Source: Tethya wilhelma (Eukaryota; Porifera; Demospongiae; Tethyida; Tethyidae). Taken from it: a stretch of 64,000 bases of DNA. How positions within the stretch are numbered: position 1 is the stretch's first letter; each line of letters begins with the position of its first letter. The notes below the pieces were generated by a model that did not search any database, was not told where the DNA came from, and worked only from the letters and a program-made list of their open reading frames with translations. The stretch is from the NCBI GenBank assembly GCA_964030475.1, contig CAXIPT010000009.1, positions 3,702,463 through 3,766,462 of the forward strand, read 5' to 3'. A program made the translations under genes and the position numbers. This document shows positions 31,801 to 42,700 of the stretch, in pieces.

Positions 31801-34333
31801 ATATAATCTCAGCATTGCCTTCACAGATGAAGCCGCCATATAGATTTACACATTCAGTTCCATCACTGCAGTTTGCCGTGCCAACAATACACTCATCCAT
31901 ATCTGTGTCAAAATGTTATATCCTAAATCAGCAACATGATCACAAAGTGACAATCAAAATCATAAACTACCTGAACATCCACTGCCAGGACTGACCCTCC
32001 CATCTCCAGTGAAACCAGGTGGACAGGTACAGGTGAAGCTATCGTCATTCTTTATACAGATGACATCATCCACGTAATCAGATGCAAACAAAGGCTTGGC
32101 TAACAAACAATGGAAACAAGAATTAAGTTAATCCTGATGTCAGAATGATTAATGTTAGTTCTACATGTACACATGCATTACTTACAATAATTATTATTAG
32201 TTTCTTCACAATAGCTTCCACATAGTTCTTTGCTCTCACTCCACTCTCCTATGGCATCAGGAACAATGGCACGAACCTACAATGATTTATTTCTAATCAG
32301 ATTCTGTGATTATATCACTCAGTGCTGTCTGCATACGTGCATGTAATGAAATGTCTGATGTTGAACTCACTTTGAACTCCTGGTAATTGTTGTGTTCTTC
32401 AAGGACATGATGCTCCTCACTGCCACCTTTCCTCACTGTCACCCTCTGACCATCACCATGGTTACTGAACTCAATCTCATAGCCACTCACTAGTCCTCTG
32501 GAGTTCACTGGTTCCTTCCATGTGATGAGGCGGCAATATTCTCTCACAGAAACTGGAGGTCCAATATCTGCATACCATGCAATGAAATTAGCAAACATTC
32601 AGCACTGAGGATGTTTAGCTCTCCAGTCATGAAGTATGTAGTTAGAGTGATCGAGTAGTTCTTAGACTCACTGATGGTAGCAGTCGTCTCACACATGCTC
32701 TGCTCTGTGTGCTGGTCACTCACTCCATTGTGCACTGTCACCCTGACCTGGTAGCTGGTGAAAGGACCAAGACCATCAAGAGTATACACAACAGTAGCAC
32801 TACCATCTCTAAAAGGAACTCCATTGTGTTGGATGTACTCCCCAGCTGGTTCTGAGCTCGGCTTGTAAAAGGTGTTATAGTAGAAATCGTCTCGTCCAGT
32901 GGTTTGTGGGCGGGTCCACTGAACTGTGAGAGAACTGTTAGTTGTCATGGAATCAATAACTTGCAAGTCACGGCAGTCACTGGGTGGGGCTGTTGAATAA
33001 ACAAATATGCTTGCAATTAGACACTTGTATCAACAGATAGTTTGTGTAGGCATGTATTGTACATGAACAAAGTATATACTCTACTCTGACTAATCTTTAA
33101 AATAACCTATCAGATTCTATTGAGAAATAGATAGGCAGACTCACCAGTACATGAAATAGAAGGGGTCTCATTGGCTGTCCTGTAGTAGCCATCCACACAG
33201 GGACATTGTGGTACACCTCTCCTGGAGGTGATGGTGTTAGCTGGGCACTGCTGACAAGAAATGTCCAACTCTGAACGATAACTTCCCTCAGCACAAGCTG
33301 CATGTACATAGAATGAGATGAATTAATTAAGGAAGTGTTGTATATTGAGTCAAAATAATGTCACCTCGGCAACTGGCAGTGGTTGATGATTGCTGAACAA
33401 GTACAACCTTCTCAAAGCCCAACTTGCATTCACATTTAGCTCCATAGACACATGTTCCATTTGGATAAGCCAGATAGCCTGGAGCTGTGAAACTGAGTGT
33501 ATTTGAAGCACAAAAAGCAAGCGCTACACTGGGTTGTGTGTCATTGTGTGGAGGCAGAGGAAGTGCAGGATACAGCTCCAGTCCTGGGCCAGTAAACCTG
33601 CTCTCACATACTCGGTAATAGACTGTGATTTGTCTGACCACTCCACAAGACCCTCTGTCCCTGAGGCCAAGATAAACCCCCTGGTTTGTTTGTGCCCCTC
33701 TAGCAATTGTGAACATCTCATGTTGCTCTTCTTGGCTGTGTGTAGACTGCTGCAGTTGGCCAATCAGTTGGTATCTGGAGGTGTCCCTCCGATATTGAGA
33801 ATTAATGGTGTTAGTGTGCTGTACATAGAGTTCCACTGGTGTTTGACTACAGGCACTATGAAGCTGACACTCAGCAAAGTTGAAACTGATGTTAACAAAC
33901 ACTTCTTTGGCATTGCTGAATCGTATGTATTGTGTAAAGAGCCAATTGTTCTGAAGAGATCCACTCAAATAGTCACAGACACGGACATGATGACGACACA
34001 GCCCCTCTCCTTGGTCTTCAGTCCACTGCACACATAATTATTAGCTCAATATAATTAACTTTAGGTGACCATAGAGATATTCCTGCTACTCACCCCGTTG
34101 CCATTTCCATCCAGGTTGCTTTGGGTCCACACGGGAATATGGAACAAACCAGTAATTAGGCTAAGGTAATTGTAGGAGTTGAGCAGCACCACCCTTCCTC
34201 TCTGTTCAGTCGTTGGGGAGCTCCGTGAGATACACAGGATTTCTTCATCACCAGGTGCAATAGCAACTACCTCAACACAGCCGAGCAAGAGAGAAAGAAA
34301 GATACAAACGGCAGAGAAGCAGCTGATCGCCAT
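25845..34333 (-). CDS. Eph-receptor-type ectodomain fused to EGF and Calx-beta domains
   Basis: Exons on minus: 34333-34094, 34025-33365, 33297-33145, 32989-32672, 32567-32371, 32276-32186, 32099-31971, 31902-31819, 31751-31668, 31586-31452, 31391-31266, 30753-30562, 30490-30341, 30250-30020, 29921-29718, 29649-29428, 29050-28967, 28800-28666, 28588-28463, 27700-27509, 27439-27293, 27232-27002, 26943-26740, 26655-26419 and 26047-25845. All are phase-consistent and give about 1,591 residues. Order: signal peptide; Eph ligand-binding domain (LQNNWLFTQYI, GVYLGLRDRGSCG, ITVYYRVC); cysteine-rich domain (DISCQQCPANT, CPCVDGYYR); two FN3 domains (~352-555); four Ca-binding EGF-like domains; a DCCVNNPNTFSF cysteine module; two Calx-beta domains; then the EGF-to-Calx-beta block again. 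The exon ending 31819 uses a GC donor. No kinase or membrane segment is in view. The last exon is frameshifted relative to 8436-8011. Confidence 0.75.
26334..26402. mobile_element. TAGCCTCG foldback MITE
   Basis: Near-perfect palindrome TAGCCTCGTTCCCAGGCTCC and reverse complement around a short loop. It is flanked by AATCATTAT and AATCATAAT, a 9-bp duplication with one mismatch. It sits in the intron after exon 26655-26419. Confidence 0.75.
28235..28399. mobile_element. Foldback MITE, CGGTATA/TTTTCG family
   Basis: TACCGTATATCGCTTAATTTTCG inverted against the sequence ending AAGCGGTATAATACGGTA. It is absent from the equivalent intron of the other duplicated block. Related copies are at 45136-45313, about 45330-45550 and 46228-46447. 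Confidence 0.65.
28845..28936. mobile_element. TAGCCTCG foldback MITE with 9-bp target duplication
   Basis: 92-bp palindromic element flanked by GATAGCTAT at 28836-28844 and 28937-28945. The duplicated block has the empty site (a single GATAGCTAT at 31622-31630). Confidence 0.9.
29116..29212. mobile_element. Solo foldback arm of the ~1 kb element
   Basis: Only the left arm (CAAGTAGTAAAAATTTC to TCGGCACATGACT) is present. It lies in an intron between the two duplicated blocks. Confidence 0.75.
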
Positions 34334-34339
34334 GTTTTG

Positions 34340-34351
34340 TGCGCATGCGCA
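34340..34351. promoter_or_regulatory. NRF1-type palindrome at the Eph-like gene start
   Basis: TGCGCATGCGCA, a perfect match to the animal NRF1 consensus, 7 bp upstream of the ATG at 34333. The same 12-mer occurs 120 bp upstream of the EMI/EGF gene start. Confidence 0.45.
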
Positions 34352-34538
34352 AATTGCTCCTTTTGACGTCATTCATTATTAATGCACTATGAATAGCAGA
34401 CAACATTCTCCAACATGAATCAATAATACATAGACCACATGAAATACAATATCCTTTGATTGTAATAATTCACAACATCAACTTCATCTATTGTGAATGA
34501 CACACTATACCATGTTGATAGTTAAAGCATATTGTCAG

Positions 34539-37500
34539 TTAATCGTAATCATCGTCAGCATGATGATCATCATGGTCGTCGTGATGGTCATCGTGGTGGT
34601 CGTGGTGGTCATCATGGTCATCGTGATCATCGTGGTCATCGTGGTCATCATCGTGATCATCATGGTCATCATCGTGGTCATCATGGTCATCATCGTGATC
34701 ATCGTGGTCATCATCATGGTCATCGTGATCATCATCATGGTCATCGTTGTCATCGTGATCATCGTAGTCTTCATCATCATCATCATGGTCATCGTCAAAG
34801 TCATCATGGTCTTCGTCATCATCATGGTCATCGTGATCATCAAAGTCCTCGTCATCTTCATCATGATCTTCATCGTAGTCTTCATCTTCATCATCATGGT
34901 CCTCACTGTGTTCATCATCATCTTCATCGTGGTCACTGTGGCTGATATCATCCTCAGAGTGGTCACCTTGACTGTCCTCATGGTCACTGTGAGTGCCTTC
35001 ATCTGACTCTTCACTGTGTGAAGCATCACTGTGAAATGAACTACCAGAATGTTCCGACTCACTATGACTGCCATGGCTGGAGTGTTCAGATGAATGTTCT
35101 GATCCACTGTGGCTTTTGGAATCGCTGCTAGATCCACTGTGACTCTTGGACTCATTGCTGGAGTGTTCTGATCCACTGCGACTGTTTGACTCGGAGCTTG
35201 ATGATCCACTAGAAGAACTGCTATGACTAGACTTTTTGTCGCTCTTGTCTTTGTCGGAATCTTTGTCCGAGTCTTTGTGCTTGCCTTCTTCGTGGTCAGA
35301 TTTTGAATGATCTTTCTTAATACTTGAAGAAGAGTGACTGGACTTGCTAGAAACACTTGATTTCTTCTTCATAGATGACTTGCCTTTACTGCCACCACCA
35401 CCTCCACTTTTGCCCTTTGGTTTTAATGCTGGTTTGCCTTTCTTTCCTTTACTGGGGGTGGGCTTCTTGGGGTTCTTCCCGTCTTTTGTCTGCTTTCCTC
35501 GTGCCACCTTATCTCCTTGGCTCTTTTGTTGGAGATTTTCCTTCTCTTTTCCCCCACCTCCTTTTTCGTTAGCACCTGGCTGTTTCTTCCCAGGATGCTG
35601 GTCCCCTTGGTCTCTCCCCTTCCCCCTCCCTCGTCCTCTCCCTCGGCCACGCCCCTTCTTTGGTTGGACCCCAGCCATTGGTTTACGAGGTGGGGGTTTC
35701 TTCTTGGTAACTGTGATCAAAGCCTGGTGGATAGTATAGAGTACAAGCAAGTAACTGTTAACCCGTTGACAAGATATTGTTTAATGTGTGAAATTACCTT
35801 TTTCTCTTCTGAATTCTCTGAACTTGAGGTGTAGTTAAAGTTGACCCTGTCAGTGTCAGACCCAGATGAAGACACAACTGGAAAAAAATAGCATTCATTC
35901 AGCTATTGATCTTTTCGCTATTACATACAATCTATTTTGGTGTTCTTTTCTCACCTAAAACTTTTGGTGGTAGCATTGGTGCTGGTCTGTTTGGTAACCT
36001 TTGACCTTCTTCCATTATTTGAAGAAGAGTGACTGGACTTGCTAGAAACACTTGATTTCTTCTTCATAGATGACTTGCCTTTACTGCCACCACCACCTCC
36101 ACTTTTGCCCTTTGGTTTTAATGCTGGTTTGCCTTTCTTTCCTTTACTGGGGGTGGGCTTCTTGGGGTTCTTCCCGTCTTTTGTCTGCTTTCCTCGTGCC
36201 ACCTTATCTCCTTGGCTCTTTTGTTGGAGATTTTCCTTCTCTTTTCCCCCACCTCCTTTTTCGTTAGCACCTGGCTGTTTCTTCCCAGGATGCTGGTCCC
36301 CTTGGTCTCTCCCCTTCCCCCTCCCTCGTCCTCTCCCTCGGCCACGCCCCTTCTTTGGTTGGACCCCAGCCATTGGTTTACGAGGTGGGGGTTTCTTCTT
36401 GGTAACTGTGATCAAAGCCTGGTGGATAGTATAGAGTACAAGCAAGTAACTGTTAACCCGTTGACAAGATATTGTTTAATGTGTGAAATTACCTTTTTCT
36501 CTTCTGAATTCTCTGAACTTGAGGTGTAGTTAAAGTTGACCCTGTCAGTGTCAGACCCAGATGAAGACACAACTGGAAAAAAATAGCATTCATTCAGCTA
36601 TTGATCTTTTCGCTATTACATACAATCTATTTTGGTGTTCTTTTCTCACCTAAAACTTTTGGTGGTAGCATTGGTGCTGGTCTGTTTGGTAACCTTTGAC
36701 CTTCTTCCATTAGCTTCAAAGCATCGTCAACTGTCATATCTTCTTGGATCATGATCCCCTTGAGAGCTAGCAGGGCTGGGTGGCCCAGCAAACCAAGGAC
36801 ATACAAGTCAACAATAGTATAGCATAGCAAGATCATACACTACATCAGCATATTCAATCCTGAGACCACTGACCATTTCCAGATATTACACATGCACACA
36901 CATTATGTGTACTACACACCAATATCACACATCTATATTATACATGGAAAGGGTATCAAACTATCAACGGGCCGAATTCAACATATGAAAATAGGAAAAT
37001 GTATCACTTGCGGAATGGATGAATACCATGGCCCTCCATTTCCTATCGTATAACAAAATATTTCTAATACGGTAGACTCAAGCAATTTAGCACATGTGCT
37101 TATTGGGACATTAGAAATGTATGTGCTAAACAACAAGATGTGTCTAATAACAAGGGCTAATGTATGACCACGCCTCCAAATCAAGCAGATGCAAGAAGAC
37201 CATATGTGCCTAACAGCGAAATGTGCGCTACTTACTTCCTACACAATTGGTGGGTGGGGTGTTAATTGTTATACTATCCTATAAAACAAACATTGGTAAC
37301 TATACTGTATAAAAGAAACATTGGTACAGGTGTTTAGCTATTGAGTTAGCTATTGAGCCAACCATAAGGTCAATAATTCTTGAAAATTAAACCACAGTAC
37401 TAATACACATACCTGCTCTCTTTTTCTGCATCAGTCTTGCTTGCTTTCGTTGGGCTTTCTTCTGCAGTGACTTTCTTGCCTTGACGTTTCGTCTCCAGGC

Positions 37501-39660
37501 ACACAACATGATGACCAGGGGTAGAACAGGGAGGTAGACACAGAAACAAGCACCAAGAAGGAACTGAAGAGTAACACTTTTAGACTTCCTGCATACACAC
37601 ACAGTGACGTTATGTTACTTTGCGTACAGTGCTTACAGTACTACATTATGTCATGAGAACAGACTATACCATAAAGCTGAGAACAATAACTTTCATGGAG
37701 GGCTCTCACCAAACATTTAAATATTAGTTTAACTACTACCACCATGCATTCCATGCATTGGTCGACAGTAAGGATCCCTATTTCTCTCTTATAGTGTTGC
37801 ACATGTATTCTTGAACACTCAGTCTATGTGAACGCTACTTTTGGTTGGAATACGTATCAACATCATTGTGTTACAGAGGCCCTTACCTTGCTGTGTGTTC
37901 TTCATCAGTGGTGCCCATGAGTATCCCAGCCACGTCGATGTAGCGTCCGTCACTGGTACGACAGCAGAGGAATGTACAGAGCATCTTGCACATGCTCAGG
38001 CTCATGAGGAGCATCACCAAACAGAAGGTGGCAGTGATGGGATTCTTGAGGTTGTTGGTGAGCCAACAATGATAGCAGGTCTTCTTCACGATGGTTGCAC
38101 GCTCGTCAAAGAAGGGGTTAGCAAACTCTGCTTCCATTCCTCTGCCTGTGCATTGCACGCTCCCACTGTCATTGGCAAGAGAGTTGGGTCGACACTAGAA
38201 ATGATATACAGTACAGTGTGTACATTTAGTAAGATTGAAATGGTGGTGATGATACATGCCGCTTACGTCACATGTACACTGGCCTGCAGGACAGTAGACA
38301 CATCCTTCCATGCTACTGAAGCTGACTGTCTTTGTATCCAGCACATTGTCGTCATCATCAGTCAACATTACTGTAGAAGATATAATTTATGCCTGACATA
38401 TGAATCTTGAAAACAGACATACATACATTATAAGGTGGGAAAGTTTCACAAAGTAAGGCTGTCTCATTGAACAGTTTTGAATTAACTTTCTCAAATAAGC
38501 TGTGCAACACCCATTATAAAGAATTTCAGGCATAAAATTTTTAACTTTCGCAGATGGTCAATGATCACCAAAAAAAGCAACAAAAGTTTGACTCCACGAA
38601 ACTATACTTAACTTTTGCTACACAGTAACTACACGCATCTGATCGGATCATCCTCATTCTGTGCACATAAGACCTGTTCTACATGTAGCTTGGCATATAG
38701 CAAGCATTAAGCGATGATATGGTGAAATTTTTTTCCTACTAAATTCCTTCATCAGATACAAGCAACCATAAACTTATTACCTGTGCAATTGTGGTCATAG
38801 TCTATGTTCAATGATGAGGATATTTCGAACATAAATGTACCCTCCAAGTAGGGTTTAAGTGTCATGGACTTCTCTGACACTTGAATTATCCCATCAGTAC
38901 AGGCACGAATGGAGACCTATAGGGGCCACATGTATGCTTTTAAATTGAATAATTATTACACCAATCTGAACAGTGGATATATTATTTATTTACTTCCATT
39001 AAGAGTAGAATTAAGAGGATTATATATAATAACTTATGTAGTAAAAAAATACAAATAGTTCTAAGAACATCAAAAGCCTCACCAGGTAGTTTGAGGTGAC
39101 ACTGCCAGTGTTCTGTACAGTCACTGAGAGGTTGGCTGCACCAACTAGTGCCATGAAGTCCTCAATAGTGGCTTCAACAATACGTCCAGGACTCCTGAAA
39201 TACCCAAACATTGTTCAAGAATCATATAAAAGTAAAATAGATTCAGAGCTATAGTACCACGTACAAGATCTTTCTCATTGATTTCCTACTTACCTGTTTT
39301 CCACAAAGAGTACATTATCTGCGGCAAACGTGAGGGTCACGAGGCTCTGATGGACCTGGCTGGACCGGTAGACCAGTTTGAGTCCCTTGTCTCCTCTCTG
39401 GTGTAGCATGCCGGACATGGAGTGGTTCCAACCCTTGGTGTAGTCCAGGAGTTCAGTCTTGACATTATGAGCCCCGTGGACACCAATGAAGTCACCGTAG
39501 AATGATGGGAAGTAGTGAGACCTTATGCCTCTCTTTTCAAATTTCTATGTCAAAAGGAAAAAGGAATAAAGTATAATAATAATAGTAGTACCACCAGGGT
39601 CTCTGTTATACTACCAGTTCAGTATCTATCACACACATACACACACACACACACACACAN

Positions 39661-39749
<89 letters not shown>

Positions 39750-42700
39750 ACAGACGCACACAATATAAAAAGTCTTTGTTTGTTAGGCTCCACACTTGAA
39801 TTTCTACAGTCACACAGGATACAAAGTTCATATACAGTACCCACAGCACAATAATATACATTTACTCATTAATCTTCATGTACTTACATCTGCTGTTTTA
39901 CGTATTGTGTTAGGAACAAATAGAAAACACCTATAAGGAGAAAAATTAACCATCCTTACAGCTATATGTTTCGACCATCAGCTGCTACACTACAACTTAC
40001 GATCCCACTGGCCGGTGGCATTTCCGTGCCTGTTTTACGAGTGTCTCTTCGTTGACTCCTATCATGTTGCACGTTGCGCCTGAGAGATCGTGCATGTGCT
40101 TGTCCACCACCAGCCACTTTTTAGGACCTCCCTATTGAGGAGCAAGGACATTTTAAAAAGTGAATGAGGCTAACACTCAAACCAGCAAATATACAAGAGA
40201 ACCAACTACATACTCCTATCACATATGGTAGTACATATGGACAGTCATTATTGTGTCCACAAAGAAAATAGCACAGTACATAGGCATAAAAGTCATTCAA
40301 TCATCTGATATTTCAGCAGCTGAGCAACTGAAGGGAAGGTATATTATATCTATGATGATATTGGAATTTAAGAATACCATTATATTCATGGAATAATCAT
40401 TAGCATGAATCTTGTATTATCATGATACCCTTGCACTTGTTGTATATAACCTACTTGGGTAACCATGGATGATCAGTCGCCCAATTAGAGAGCAATTAAG
40501 GAGAAGAATGCTTGAGATGCTTCTCTAATTAGTGGGAGTCATGCACAAACAAACCGATAGTACTATTGTATAAATTAACATCCACAACAGTTACTACTGG
40601 GTAATGATTGCATGTATGTGTTAGATACAATCTTTAGCTTGTCCTGCATTAGTAAGCAACCTGGAATTTATCAACTATCTTCTAGTGATGGGTACGAGAG
40701 TCATTTGTTTGGATAATGGACGCTACATGTGTAATCATTAACATGCAGTTACATTATATTAAAAGCATTCCATGCTTAGTTTCCTCTGCTCAGGCTCGCC
40801 CCAACCATACTATCAGTTGACTTGCACTTTGAGATTGATTTGTTGAAGTGCCTGCATATGTACACAAAGAACAAAGTTGAAACAGAAGCAATTATTTTCC
40901 AGCTGACTGCATGCATGACTAGATCATCTCAACAAAAAGTAGACTTGTAACAAACTAAAGACTCTTAAGAAGATCTATTAATAAAGATATGATGCATTCG
41001 TGGAAAGAAGTTTTCACCAGCCTGTGCATCGCAGTGTGCATAGGACTCTCATCTCCTCAAATGTCTACACCACCCCAATTATCAGAGTGTAGGGCTTGTT
41101 CTTCCTCATGTGAAGTCAATTCTGACTATTGTGGTTGTGATGCTGACTGTCAAATTTACAAGGACTGTTGTCCAGGATGGAGTGAGTGTAGCAGTACAAG
41201 CTCACCAACTGTACCAGGACCATATCCACCATTCCAGTGCCATAATGTTTTGATCTCTCGGGCATTTGACACAGGGTCTACCTCACTCTACTATTCAATG
41301 GTTGCTGAGTGTCCTCCTGATTGGCCTAATGCTGAAGTAGAGAACATGTGTGTTCGGGATCGAGATGACCATGGACTGCCACCAGTGACTGATACAGCCA
41401 CAGGATTTGTCTACCGGAATGAGTTTTGTGCAGCTTGTAATGGAGTGCTAGATGTCTCTGTTTGGGGATACGACCTAAGTTGTGATCATGAACTACAAGT
41501 TTTAATAGAACAAAATGATACGTTTATCATAACTGAAGAGGTACTGCTACAGTACTGTCGTATTGTTGATTTCAGGCCCCCATCAGTGAGCTCCCAACCT
41601 GCACCCAATACTGTTGGATTACGGACCTGTTACCCCTCGATTGCTGGATGTTTGTCCTTTGACGAGGTTCAGAATGTGACAGACATCACATTGGATGAAT
41701 ACAATGAACATCAAACTCTCTGTAATGAAGATGTCGTCAAACAACTAGTGGTTGGAAATGGGTATACTCCTCTTCGTAATCAGTACTGTGCTTTATGCAA
41801 TGGTTTAGCTGTCTACTGTTATAGTATTCCAGAAAATCCAACTGATTTGATAGGTATTCCACCATTTCCATTTAGTGCAACTCTTGACATTTTTGGAACT
41901 GGTCAGATTGTTGTCAGATCTAGAGTAGTTTCCACTAACATTACAGTCACCTGTCCAGAGTCTCAAGTGTATGACCCATTCACACAGATGTGTCGTCAAA
42001 CTCTTCTTTGTGATAGTAGGAGTATTGGCAGTTGCTCTAAGATCACGAGTGAGTGTACAAATGGAAGTTTCCTGAACTTATCAGCATCTTTAGACACTTT
42101 CACTTATTTTAATTCCAGTAAAATCATCTACCAAGGTGAATTGTTTGAAATAATATTTAACACATCTGATGGAGAGCCTGTGATATGTGTCAACTTTGAT
42201 GATACAAGAGTCTTACAAGGACCTAATGCTACACGTCTATTCTATGGTTATCCTGAGGCTTATTTCATATTGACATACATTGGCTGTTCCCTATCTGTGA
42301 TCGGGAGTACGTTGGTGCTAATCACATACACCATCTTCAAGGATCTGCGTACCCTGCCCAGCAAGATAGTGATGAATCTAGCATTTGCCATTCTCAGTGC
42401 AAACTTACTCATTCTCTTGGGTGGGCCAATTGTGGCAGCATTTCCAGATGTAGAAGATCTTTGTGTCGCAAGTGGAATTCTTCTTCACTATTTCTTCCTT
42501 TCTCAGTTCAGTTGGATGAGCATCATGTCGTTAGAAATGACTCGTGTCTTTTACCAAGCATCTAAACTGAAACCACTCTTATCAAAGAAAAAACAGAAAA
42601 CAATTTTGTTACTCTATCTCTTTGTCGGTTGGAGTGTTCCTCTTCTGATAACAGTTGTTACTATTAGTGTGAACTACACAACAGAAGGACTGGTACTGTA

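Noticed and set aside
25845..34333. Full Eph receptor tyrosine kinase
   Set aside because: No kinase motifs (glycine loop, HRD, DFG) or membrane helix are seen on the minus strand between 25410 and 34333.
34497..35006. Plus-strand frames of Val/Ile or His/Arg/Gly repeats
   Set aside because: These are the complementary readings of the HAP2 Asp/His repeat on the minus strand.
35344..36434. Two identical plus-strand Phe/Pro/Leu-rich frames of 131 codons
   Set aside because: Antisense shadows of the basic HAP2 tail exon and its tandem duplicate.
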